Shown here piece after piece: positions 11,401 to 21,019 of a DNA stretch of 64,000 nt (its first letter is position 1; the number at the start of each line of letters is the position of its first letter). The DNA lies in contig ML681990.1 in the NCBI GenBank assembly GCA_007922195.1, forward strand, positions 43,345,655 to 43,409,654, read 5' to 3'. The notes under the pieces are model-generated. The model made no database searches, was not told where the DNA came from, and worked only from the letters and a program-made list of their open reading frames with translations. The DNA comes from Podocnemis expansa (Eukaryota; Chordata; Testudines; Podocnemididae). Both the position numbers and the translations under genes were made by a program.

Positions 11401-13465
11401 AGTACTGGAATCACAGCTATGAATCTGGACCATTAACAGAAGCATGCAGCATCATGCCATAGCAGTAAGACATGCATAACATAACTACTACATTCATATT
11501 GTGCCTTAAAAACAAACTAGAAAATAAAACACTTATCACCTATGATTACGTTCTTGTATTAGGATACATATACAAAAAAGATGCTGATAAAATACTTGCA
11601 CAAAAAAAAAAAAAACACACACACACACACACACACACTTCACAATTGGCATCTGGACTCAAAAGTCCTCAATATATCCCTTGCTCAGTGCCTTATATAG
11701 GTGCACCATTTGGCAGAAATCTCCAAGCTGGTTTTTTAAAATGTTCACAACCAATGTGCCCCACACCTCCCGCCATCCGTGTGCAAAGCTCTCCTACTTG
11801 TTTCTACAGGTGGTTTAAAACACAGCAAGCAATTATCACAACAGAAAGATGTTTCTCATCAGGCTCATGATCTTCCATCTATTTTCAGTCTTCCAAATGT
11901 ACGTTTTGCCATTATTCAGTACATAGTTTCTTTCTTCTGTCCAAGTGTTCAGTAAAAAGCTTCAGAATAAGTATGGAAAGAGAGCCATTGATGCAAAAGT
12001 TCCATTTGTCATTGTAGGAAGTCCAGACTTTCCAGTTCCATAGCCCCTACCAACAACCTATACCTGCACTGTGGAACTTTCCATGGTTGGGATAGAGGAG
12101 GCAGCCAAAGTATAGGGAGACCAACTCCATGTCAAGTGTGAGTGATGGCAGCCGACGGATTGATAGGCCTAGTAAAAGTGAAAACTAGTGCTGAAAGGGC
12201 CACACTGAGGCTGAGCATAAAGCATACCTGCTCTTGTTTGATTTTGCACAAAACTTTGGGCAGGATGACAACAGGAGGGAAATAATATAGGAGACCATTT
12301 GACCATGAGAGTAGGAAGGTGTTTGTCTGAGAACCTGGGCTATGGCCCATTCTGGAACGAAACAGATAACTTTCTGTTGGTCACTGTTGCAAACAGGTCC
12401 AGATCTGGAAAACAGGTCTTGCTATCTCCCAGGAAAGCAGCCATTTGTGGTGATTCATTAGGTGGCCTGCCTTATCCTTCCGTATTCCTCAGAGATAAGA
12501 GAATTTCAGGGGGAAAGAGCTGGTAATGCATAAATCTCAAAGCAGAATCACATGATTCTGCATTGATTCAGCTCCCCCTTACTTGTTCAACAAAATATGA
12601 ATTGAGCTAAGCTAATAAAACCTTGAAGCTAGCCTATAACGAACCTATAGATACTATATACAAGCAGAAAATTAAGGACGTGCACAGCAAGAACAGCAGC
12701 TCCAACAACCGTCACAGGCATTAAGGAGGAACTGGGGGTGGGAAGTTAGGGTCAGCGCCACTCTTCCTAGTCGCATGCAATAGCATGAGGCAACAGAGGG
12801 CACTCACGTTGTCCCAGTGAGCATCACTGAGGGAAAAGCCTCTGACAACTGTGCACTGGGAGCATGTACCCCTACTTTGGAATGGACATAATAAGCAATC
12901 ACTGGAAGAATGAGTAGATCCCATCCTTTCACACCTAGTTTTTATTCAGAAAATGTAAGAAGAAAACAAGGTCTTGCTTTTTCAAATCGCAACTGGTTTT
13001 CAACCTTAAATGAACTATTCAAGAAGTTTGGTTCAATGACTAACTGAAATGAATAAAACAGTCCCTGCATTTGAAGAAGTGACTACTGCTACCAAAGCTG
13101 GCTTAGCACTTGTGCAAACTCTGGTCCTGGCATCGTGCTACTGCCTTTTACAGTTCAGTGGTTTGACTTCTTTGAAAAACTGGTCATAAACATCTATTGC
13201 TTAATTTTTTTTGTATATTATTTTAATATATTACAAATACAGACAATAACACAGGCTGCTAATTTCAAATAGGTTTATTACCAAAAAGAAAAATGCACTT
13301 AATTTTTAAAAAATCTAATTAAAATTAAAACCAAAATAATTGCTGATTCTTATCCACCTGCTTGGTAGCAAATCTTCCGCAAGTCACATCTGACCAAGCA
13401 GTCTCCCCATTACACACACTGATAGGAAAGAGACCAAAAAAAAAAAAAAGTGAAAATGCTACAGT
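8438..13465. other. Presumed SCAMP1 intron 1, no gene seen
   Basis: Mostly AT-rich unique sequence. No exon of SCAMP1 beyond exon 1 was found on either strand. Near 9217 a stretch beginning GGCTTGTCTACACTTCAAAT looks like one end of a turtle MITE, but no partner end was located. There is also a poly(A) run near 10458-10475 and a G-rich tract at about 11245-11264. Confidence 0.45.
11614..11638. repeat. (CA)n microsatellite
   Basis: About 12 uninterrupted CA repeats, preceded by a poly(A) run. Confidence 0.9.
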
Positions 13466-13545
13466 CAAATTTACTCTCTCACAAAAGCTCATGCGATAAA
13501 TAAATTCCTTAGTCTTTAAGTGCTACAGGACTCTTTGATAGTTAG
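13466..13545 (+). repeat. Palindromic SINE-like family, 3' arm only
   Basis: The arm sequence CTCATGCGATAAATAAATT is followed by a TTAGTCTTTAAGTGC block and AGGACTC. It matches the 3' arms of the fuller copies at 14.7, 18.7 and 52.4 kb. The head and 5' arm are missing, as expected of a 5'-truncated retroposed copy. Confidence 0.75.
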
Positions 13546-14741
13546 CAAATGGACACAGCAAGACTTAACCGCCCCCCCCAAATTCTCTTAATGCTTTCAT
13601 CTGAAAAAAAGGGGGTCAACAAAACCGTCACTCAGCTAGGTGCCTAGCTAGAAAGCAAGGCTCCTAGCTCAGGCACCACAAAAGGTGGATTTTTACAGTG
13701 AGACAACACATCAGAAACTTCACCAGAAAACTCCAGTAGATGCAAGGCTCTCAAGTGTTTAATCATGATGTAGCCAGGTGAAATTAGCTTTTGTTGAGGG
13801 TTATAGCTTGTTGACCTGCCTAGCTACATGGTGGAACTACATGGAAAGAAACTTCAAAACCTTTCCTCCACTAGGATTTCAAAATGAGACAGCTATCACA
13901 CACACCCCTTCCCATTCCAATTTTAGCAATGAAGGGATAGCCTAAGCCTCACTGTGCTATGCAGAATAGGAAGAAAGAAAAGGTGTGGTTTTAAGGCGCT
14001 GCAGATTTGATGTCTCCAAAAAAAAAAAAGTCACATTCATCAAGGGGATAACCATCAACATAATGTTCACTAATTTCCAATACCCCTCATTGAAAACATA
14101 CAGCTACTCACAATTCAGTTAAAAAAGGGCTTCCATTCATGCAAATGATTTCCTAAATGCAGTGAAATTTAACACTAATTTGGGTCTTATACACTGGTAA
14201 AGGAAAATATGACAGCAAGATATGGCAAAAATTAAAAAAAACCACACACAAGGTAAAATAATTTAAATAATTAACTATGGCTGTGCAGAAAAACAGTGGG
14301 ATGTGACAGACATGACAAACTCCTGCACATAATTCACTGAATTAAGCTTAAGTATTTTAGGAGTTCATTGTATTAAAATTGCAAATATCTAAGTGCTATT
14401 GTGGTACTGTATGTACCTTTTTTTTTTTGATACACCAATACACGTACTTTAGGTATGCAAGAACTCAGCCGTATGAAGCTTCATCCTGCCACTGCCTAGC
14501 TAACTACCTGTTCACAGTCTCTTTAAAGATGCAAACTCAATAAACAATGAACTCACTTATTCATGAGCTTCATGTGCTGCTTCCATGATGAAGCTGTGAT
14601 GAACTTGTGAACACAAGAAAAAGAACTTTCCATGGGGTCCAAAGGACTAATCACCAACCAGAGCCCTTGCTGCAGTCACTATTAATTAGGTGGGGAAATA
14701 ACACAAGACTTGAACATCTGATGAAGACAGGATTTGAAAAA
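13546..14741. other. Presumed intron sequence, no gene seen
   Basis: AT-rich unique sequence with short homopolymer runs. No open frame with domain-like content and no recognised repeat. Confidence 0.45.
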
Positions 14742-14960
14742 GCAGTCATGTTAGTCTAGTTCAGTAGAACAAGCAAGGAGTCCTGTGGCACTTAACGACT
14801 AACAAATATATTTTTTGCATGAGCTTTCATGGGAGAAAGCCCCACTTTGCCAGATGCGTCTTCAAAGCACCTGACAAGTGGGATTTTTCTTCCAAGAAAG
14901 CTCATGCAATAAACATTTGTTAGTCTTTAAGGATCACAGGACTCCTTGTTTGATTTACCG
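14742..14960 (+). repeat. Palindromic SINE-like element, head and both arms
   Basis: The order is: head (GTCATGTTAGTCTAGTTCAG), 5' arm starting AAGGAGTCCTGTGGCACTT, an apex near GATGCGTCTTCAAAGCACC, then a 3' arm that is the reverse complement of the 5' arm and ends ACAGGACTCCTTGTTT. The two arms, each about 90 bases, could pair to form a long hairpin in RNA. No coding capacity. The same plan recurs at 18.7, 26.97 and 52.4 kb, so the palindrome is a property of the family. Confidence 0.85.
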
Positions 14961-15252
14961 GGCAAGGCTAGTCAGCCAAACGAAGAGTCCAGTGGCTTGT
15001 TATACCAAAAACAGCTTTTGAACTTTAACTCGCATCCAAGAAAACCATGATTTACAGTTACCACAGCAGTTAGCAAGACTTGTGTTATAACAAAGCACCT
15101 AGTGGAAACCTGGGGAAATGGAACATTGGCTAACACAGTGATAGGGGTGGACTGAATATGGAGAAAGCCAACTTAGAAGTAACAAAACAAATGCATTTCT
15201 TCTGATGTGGGAGTTGTCATGGCTGGTGACCGCAGAGTGTTGCTTTTGGATA

Positions 15253-15510
15253 GGATTACCAGATGTCAGGCAAAACAAGAACTTGTCCTCCTTCCAGCCA
15301 GCATTTTAAAAACACATGCTTTTATCTGACTTTTTACTGACAAGGGTTAAAGTATACTGGAATGCCCCAGAACATCCTATTTTTTAGGGGGAAGCGCTCC
15401 AGTGCCCCCTCAAAACAAAAAAAAATTACATTAATACTACATTTTCTCCATATGTCCTCCTTTTCATACTTCCCTGGCCCCCTTTCCATGCTTTGGTGTC
15501 CAGTAACCCT
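15253..15510 (+). repeat. Short MITE-like repeat 'A', copy 1 (forward)
   Basis: It starts GGATTACCAGATGTCAGGC and ends GGTGTCCAGTAACCC, so the ends are inverted repeats of GGTTACCAGAT type. The interior carries a CCTATTTTTTAGGGGGAAG block. Two more copies lie at 16.5-18.0 kb on the other side of the SCAMP1 promoter. No coding capacity, so it is probably a nonautonomous DNA transposon of unknown superfamily. Confidence 0.7.
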
Positions 15511-16044
15511 CCTTTTGGAAGACTTACACCAACCACTTTTGGATCATCATCTTGCCCTTGCCCTTTTGACAGTTTGGATGTAGCTACCAGCCCTACCGCC
15601 CAGCACCCATTGCTTAGACGAGGTGCTGTCAATTTTGCACCCAGATCTGCCTCGCAGCACCTGTCCGCTGACAGCTATGGACTTACTACAGATCATCGAC
15701 CCAGCGGGCAGACACGGTCACAACCTCCTCCAGCAGATGCCCAGCTCTAGTTGTCTCGCCAGAACTTGAAATTGGGGGGGTAAGGGGAGTATTAGGGGTG
15801 TTCACTCAATTGGTATAAGAGGGTTACCAGCTGACACCTGGGGGGGTGTTGGGAAATTCAGGGGGTGTAAGAGAGATGCCTGCCCAGCTCTCACCCCACA
15901 GCTGCGACGGGGCGGGCGAAGCCAGTGTAAACGGGTCAAACGCCGGCCTGCTGCCCGGGCTCCCCCCGGGGAGAGGAAGGGGCCCGAGGCTGCAGGAGCA
16001 CCGGGCAGGCAGGAGCGAGGAGAGGGTCCCGGTCCCGCCCTCAC

Positions 16045-16101
16045 CTTGAAGGGGTTGTTGAGGTCCGGGTCGGCGAAGGGGTTACTGTCGAAGTCCGACA
16101 T
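16045..16101 (-). CDS. SCAMP1: Secretory carrier-associated membrane protein 1, coding exon 1
   Basis: The minus strand encodes MSDFDSNPFADPDLNNPFK, the cytoplasmic N-terminus of SCAMP1 with its NPF motifs. It ends AAG and is followed at once by GTGAGG, a good splice donor (GT at 16044-16043). ATG (16101-16099) has G at -3, and no in-frame ATG lies upstream in the open stretch. SCAMP1 is a four-pass membrane protein of recycling endosomes and the trans-Golgi network. Its NPF repeats bind EH-domain proteins such as EPS15 and intersectin. Only 19 codons lie in this exon; the rest must lie beyond the left edge of the window, because no further SCAMP1 exon was found in 1-16044. The CpG island context supports a functional first exon. 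Confidence 0.93.
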
Positions 16102-16184
16102 GGCGGGGGCGGGCGGGAGCTGCGATGCCCGGGCGGTGTCGGCTCCACTCCGGCGCCCCCAGCCCCGGCTGCCCTCCAACCGCC

Positions 16185-16191
16185 GACGTCA
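16185..16191 (-). promoter_or_regulatory. CRE-like site upstream of SCAMP1 ATG
   Basis: GACGTCA (TGACGTC on the coding strand) lies 84-90 bases upstream of the ATG, in the presumed 5' UTR or core promoter. It matches 7 of 8 bases of the palindromic CREB/ATF site. Confidence 0.5.
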
Positions 16192-16238
16192 CAGGCAGAT
16201 CCGGCCCGGAGCCGCCGGCGAGAGCCACCCTGGCCGCT

Positions 16239-16246
16239 CCGGAAGT
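16239..16246 (+). promoter_or_regulatory. ETS/GABPA-type site
   Basis: CCGGAAGT is a full ETS consensus, about 140 bases upstream of the SCAMP1 ATG. Such sites near the start are common in TATA-less CpG-island promoters. Confidence 0.5.
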
Positions 16247-16762
16247 AATGGATCAGCTGAGGCCGTACCATGTTCCTGCCTAGAAAGGGGGCGCGCGCGC
16301 GCCGCTGGCCAGCCAAGCGCGGGAGCTGGAGCCGGCTCAGAGGGGGCGGAGGGGAATGGTATCGCCTCATGCAACCGGCATCAACCGTCCGGGAACCGCC
16401 CCCTGCTGGGAGGCGCTGGGTGAGTCGGCCGCTGGCGGCGGGGCGGTGTCGCTCCCGCTCCTGCCCAGGCGGGGTTACCAAAGACCAAAGCCTGGAAAGG
16501 AGGCCGGGGACGTGCGCGAAGGGGGACGTTGCAGGACGCCTGGAGAAAATGTAATATTAATAGAATAGTTTTCTGTTTTAGGGGCCCTGGAGTGCTTCCC
16601 CCTAAAAAGAGGGTGTTCCAGCACAGTTAAACCCGAGGGTCTCGAATTCAAATCACCACGTTAGCCCGAGGGCCGCACCCCTGAAACCTTTTCATACCAC
16701 AATATTGCAAATATTGGTGACGAGAGTGTCATTGCGGGGTGCAGGAAATAGCTTTAGGGGTG

Positions 16763-17826
16763 GGGTTACCAGATGTCAGGCGAAAGGAGGACATGTCCTC
16801 CTTTCTACCTTCACATCCTCCTTCCAGCAGGCATTTTAAAAATACATCATTTTGTCTGGCTTTTTACTGATTTACTTATTCTGGAATGCCCCACAACACC
16901 CTATTTTTAGGGGGAAGCATTCCAGGACCCCCTACAAACAGGCAAATGTTACATTAATACTATGTTTTCTCCATGTGTCCTCCATTGTCCTCCTTTTTGT
17001 ACTTCCCTGCCCTCCTTTCAATACTTTGGTATCTGGTAACCAGTGTTCCCTCTAAGGGCCCTACACAGCTGAGCAACATGTGTTGGTCACTGCATGGGCC
17101 CCCATGCGGGCCCGATCCTGCACCCCTCGCGGCCTGATCCTGCACCCCCCACTCCAGCTCCACTGCCCACCCGGCCTCACCACATCAAGGCAGAGCAGCC
17201 AGCCCAGCCAGCCCCAGGTGGAAGGGGCCAGCGCTGAGCTCCAGTGTGGGGGTCAGGGCCATGGAGCGGCCGTTCCCAAAGAGTTTGGGCCGCTTCACCC
17301 CCGGCCTCCCCCACAGCGTGAATGGGCCTGCTCCATGGCCTGGGGGGCTGGGGACAAAGTGGCACAAACTATTTGGGAGCAGGCACTTCAGGGCCCCGAC
17401 CCCCACACTGGAACTCAGTGCCGGCCCCTCCGACCCACGGGGAGGTGCAGCTGGCTGGGGGCAGGCTGGGCTGGCTGCTCCACCCTGCTGTGGTGAGGCC
17501 GGGCAGAGCAGCATCCGGCCCCTGTTCCTCCCCCCTCGGGAGTTGGAAGAGGGGTGGTTAGCACCCCCTTACCTGGCCCTGGAGCAGCATGGCCTTGCGC
17601 CTGGCTGCTCCTCCAGCTAGAAGAGCTCTCCCTGAGCCTGCACAAATAGTGTGTGAGAGCTTACTTTGAGCGGGAGTTTTAAAACCTCCCAGTTCAGAGT
17701 TTCTCCACAAGCAGGGACTGCATCTGCCGGCTATGTGCAGCCAGCAGCGTTCCCTGTGCCAGGCAGTGCTGAGGGCTGTGCAGCCATGCAGCTGCACAGC
17801 TTAGAGGGAACATTGCTGGTAACCCT
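16763..17826 (+). mobile_element. Repeat A, forward copy, split by a hAT element
   Basis: It begins GGGTTACCAGATGTCAGGCG and reaches TATCTGGTAAC at 17040. After the inserted hAT element it closes with CTGGTAACCCT (to 17826). The sequence between the ends closely matches the copy at 15253-15510. Confidence 0.75.
17041..17815. mobile_element. hAT MITE with exact 8-bp target duplication
   Basis: Terminal inverted repeats are CAGTGTTCCCTCTAAG and CAATGTTCCCTCTAAG. The target duplication ctggtaac is exact on both sides (17033-17040 and 17816-17823). These are the defining marks of hAT superfamily insertion. The 775-bp interior is GC-rich and noncoding. It is the youngest of the four nested insertions here, being inside the forward repeat A. 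A fragment of the same family starts near 45827. Confidence 0.9.
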
Positions 17827-18140
17827 ATTTAGGGGCTGCATGTGGCCTGCAGGCCGCGTTTCAGACCACTACTTTAAACGCTGTAGTAAAAAGCCAAATA
17901 AAATCATGTAGTTTTAAAATGCCTGCCAGATGGAGGACATGAAGGTAAAAAGGAAGACATGTCCTCCTTTTGCCTGACATCTGGTAACCCTACCCAGACC
18001 CCTTCTTTCACCCCCTTCTGTTGCCGGGGTCAATGGAGGAGAGTGGAAGTAAGAAAAGTAACCAGTCAGGCTCACCTTGCCCAGTGGGGGTTTAACATCA
18101 CAGGATTTCACTCACATGTACTCTTCTGTCTGGTTTAGGG

Positions 18141-18667
18141 CAGGGGCCAGCAAACTTTGCTGATCCCTGTGCCAGTCCTTCCTCCTCAACCCTCAGCTGG
18201 TGCCAGTGGCCCCCTCTGCTGAAAAAATGTGGTGGCTGCCTGAAAATTCAGCAGTGGTCACGTCTGGAGTGGGAGCGCTTCCCAGGCACGCCACATAAAG
18301 AATTCACCCAGAGTAGCTGATCTTCACATTGTGCCTGGGGACAGGCATCCCCAGGCGTGCCATGAAAAGAAGCGGCTCCTTTCAGGGGCTCTCAGCCATG
18401 CTGCAGAAAAAAGCTGCCCAGAGTGGCTCCATTGGGTACAATAACGTTACAGAGAGGAGCCACTCTGGGCAGCTTTTTTCTGTGTCACATGGGGGTATCA
18501 GCATGCGGGGAGCCCCTGTATCCCACCTGTACCTGAAGGAAGCCACCCTGGGTGGCTTTTGATGGCAGGAGTGGCAATTTCTGTGGTACAGCAGAGGGTG
18601 CTGTGTGCGGCTCTGAATGGGCTCAGGTGCCACTGTTGGCATACATGCTGGGGGTTGCCTACCCCTG
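18141..18667. mobile_element. hAT MITE containing a perfect hairpin
   Basis: The ends read CAGGGGCCAGCAAAC and, reverse-complemented, CAGGGGTAGGCAACC. The flanking 8-mers gtttaggg (18133-18140) and gcttagag (18668-18675) match at 6 of 8 positions. The element is 527 bp and noncoding. It holds a long perfect inverted repeat near its centre. Confidence 0.8.
18405..18481. repeat. Perfect 26-bp inverted repeat (hairpin)
   Basis: Arms at 18405-18430 and 18456-18481 are exact reverse complements (core AGCTGCCCAGAGTGGCTCC), separated by a 25-base loop. This is the size of a pre-miRNA-like hairpin and lies inside the 18141-18667 MITE. Confidence 0.9.
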
Positions 18668-18698
18668 GCTTAGAGTGTGGCCACTCAGGTGACAGCCA

Positions 18699-18875
18699 AG
18701 GAGTCCTGTGGCACTTTTAAAGACTAACAAATGTATTTAACACATAATATAAATAATATCTAACATACTCTAGTTTCCATTTCACGCATCTGAGGAAGTG
18801 ACATTGTTCCCCACAAAAGTCTGTGTGTTAAATACATTTGTTAGTCTTTAAGAGCACCACAGGACTCCTTGTTTG
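18699..18875. repeat. Palindromic SINE-like element, both arms
   Basis: It opens AAGGAGTCCTGTGGCACTT, then GACTAACAAATGTATTTAAC. It closes with the reverse complement of these blocks and ACAGGACTCCTTGTTTG. The apex (about 18750-18800) has diverged from other copies and is AT-rich. Confidence 0.8.
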
Positions 18876-19319
18876 TTTAACCTCTGTGAAACTTGTCACT
18901 TAAGTCATGTCCTCATGTTTTTCTCTGGAAAACTGCATGCAGAACTTTGCTGTTACTGAAGGAGAAAGCTGAACTGCTGAGAGAAGTACACCGTGCCAAG
19001 AATGGGGGTGTCAAGAAAGAACCGGTCTGGTTCAGAAATCACAAAAGTTGGCAATGCCTACCGCAGCTCCAAGAGAGTCTTGCTTTTAGCCCTGTCTCTT
19101 CCCACAAAACGTCATGAATACATGGTCCTCTCATCAAAATGAGCCAGGTCTAGTCCAAGGAGTAAAATAAGATGTTAGTTAATTGTACGGTAACAAGTTC
19201 TTCAGGATGGATAGTCCTTATGCACATTAATGTTATCAGCCACATGCCCAAGACTTTTGAGACCAGTTGCCAGGTGGCATGTGTGCCCCCTGATGCTCCT
19301 CATCAGTCAGGACCCAAGG

Positions 19320-19506
19320 CAGTGGTTGTCAAACGTAGGGTCAGGACTCAGTACTGGGTCGCAGACCCTCAAGCACTGGGTTGCGGCACCCCTTGCGGTC
19401 ACTGCCAGAAGACTGGAATGCATTGCGCAAAGATGTAATTGCTGGGTCATGGGCATAAATTATTTTTTTCAACTGGGTCCCAAGGAAAAAGGTTTGAAAA
19501 CCATTG
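19320..19506. mobile_element. Small hAT MITE
   Basis: The ends are CAGTGGTTGTCAAACGTAGG and, reverse-complemented, CAATGGTTTTCAAACC. The flanking 8-mers acccaagg and accgaagg match at 7 of 8 positions. The element is 187 bp and noncoding. Confidence 0.85.
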
Positions 19507-19514
19507 ACCGAAGG

Positions 19515-20489
19515 GTACAACATCGTTGCTGCCTCCACTTTATTTCTGAACTGTAGAATCCAGATGGGGACTCCAAGATAAAGCAGTAGGAAGCCAGATG
19601 GTAGGATATGCTTTTTAATAACACGTCTCATAGAATTCCAGTTATAATACATGTTAGTAATTTCTGCTTTCAAGACTTGGGTTAACTTTTTGATTCCTGC
19701 ATCCCACTGCTCAGCTGAATACCTCCTCACCCTTTTTCATGAGTTCATGCATGCTCGCCACAGTAGGGGCTTCACTGTTTTTCAGTGTCTGCAATCCATC
19801 CTCTATTCCTCTGACCATACAAGAAGATTGATTAGGATAAGTTGAGCTTCTTGCTTAGATCTCCTTTGCCCCTTTTACTTCCAACTCACAATTCATTTTG
19901 TTCATATTATACAGGTCCTGATGGTTCCTATTCATAAAACAGAGGATTTGGCTGTGGAAGCTACCTGACAATCTCATTGACACCTTCCAGCACACTACTG
20001 CTATGCATCATCCTAAAGATAATTGTGCCCTACATAGAGAACTTTCTGACTGAAAAAAATAAGCTAGGTTTTGCCCCAAAAGAGATACAGTTGAGCAAAT
20101 ATTCACACTGCATGTGCAATATTAGTAAGTCATGGAGAATGATGGCAAGCTTTTCCCATTTAGTCAGGCACATCTGCCCCTGCATCCTCACTCTCATTCA
20201 GCCATTAGCTCAGTGTTGTCACCTCACTAGTTCCTGTGCCCCACTCCACTCAGGCCTTTAGCCCAGCCCTTCTGAACCTATGTGTGACCACCTCCCAACA
20301 GCATTTTGTGCACCACACAGTGTGCCTCCATATCTTGTGCCCTCTCACTAGGCCCCACAGGCAGGGCCTGCAAGGAAGCCAGTTTCTCATCTCTCCTTCT
20401 CTACAGGTGACTGTTCTAAACCCTGAGCCAGCTGCTCTCTTTTCTGGCATTATATCAGCCAATGGAGGATGAAAAAAGTGTAAGTGCAG
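19515..20489. other. No gene seen, upstream of SCAMP1
   Basis: No domain-bearing frame and no confidently recognised repeat. The longest minus-strand frame (19341-19730) overlaps the MITE and shows no recognisable domain. Confidence 0.4.
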
Positions 20490-21019
20490 TTTTACTTCCC
20501 TTTCAATCACTGTTTAAAGATGTCAAGTTGCAGAATTCACCATTTACACTAGTTCAAACTAACAAGTGATCTGTGCTCCAGGCTGCAGAGGAAAGTGAAG
20601 AGAAAGGGGGGGAAAAGCCAGCATCTCTGCCAATCTGACTTACGGGGAAAATTCCTTCCCAACCCCAAATACAGTGATCAGTTGGATCCAGAGCATATGG
20701 GCAAGACCCACAAGACAGATACCTGGAAAAGAATTCTCTGTAGTAATTCAGGACTCTTCCTATCTATTGTTCAGTCTCCAGCTGTTGGGGGGTTTTGCTG
20801 CTTGCCATCATCAATAGGCCATATGCCATTGCTGGCAGTCCCATCATACCATCCCCTCCATACATTTATAAAGTGCAGTCTTCAAGACTGTTGGGGATTT
20901 TTGCCCCCATGGCTCCCCTTGGAATGTTATTCCAGAGCGTCACTCATCAGATGATTAGAAACCTACATCTAATTTTAAGTTTAAACTTCCTGATGGCCAG
21001 TTTATATCCATGAGTTTAT

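Larger units (their letters stand above)
15895..16550. promoter_or_regulatory. SCAMP1: SCAMP1 CpG island promoter
   Basis: A sharply bounded GC- and CpG-rich block covers SCAMP1 exon 1 and its upstream flank, in contrast with the AT-rich, CpG-poor DNA around it. It holds an ETS/GABPA-type site (CCGGAAGT, 16239-16246), a CRE-like site (GACGTCA, 16185-16191) and an alternating GC tract at about 16291-16302. No TATA box is evident, as is usual for broadly expressed CpG-island genes. Its upstream edge runs directly into a copy of repeat A at 16472. Confidence 0.85.
16634..17872. mobile_element. hAT-type element inside reverse repeat A
   Basis: The left end reads CGAGGGTCTCGAATTC. The right end, reverse-complemented, reads GTAGTGGTCTGAAACG. 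The flanking 8-mers gttaaacc (16626-16633) and tttaaacg (17873-17880) match at 6 of 8 positions. The ends resemble those of the 5733-7407 element (CAGTGGTGTCAAAC type). It carries a forward copy of repeat A in its interior and no transposase. Confidence 0.65.
16472..17991 (-). mobile_element. Repeat A, reverse copy, split by nested insertions
   Basis: Repeat A in reverse orientation begins GGGTTACCAAAG at 16472 and runs to about 16633. It resumes at about 17873 and ends TGACATCTGGTAACCC (to 17991). The 1.24 kb between is a hAT-type insertion. The first 75 bases of this copy adjoin the SCAMP1 CpG island and hold six CpGs at positions where the other two copies hold none. Confidence 0.75.

Noticed and set aside
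1..16044. Search for SCAMP1 exon 2 and later exons
   Set aside because: No minus-strand sequence resembling the rest of SCAMP1 was found, so a first intron longer than 16 kb is assumed.
15802..16481. Longer open frames (125 and 146 codons) over the CpG island
   Set aside because: The island lacks stops because of its base composition. Only the 19-codon SCAMP1 segment matches a known protein, and the frame beyond it is intron.
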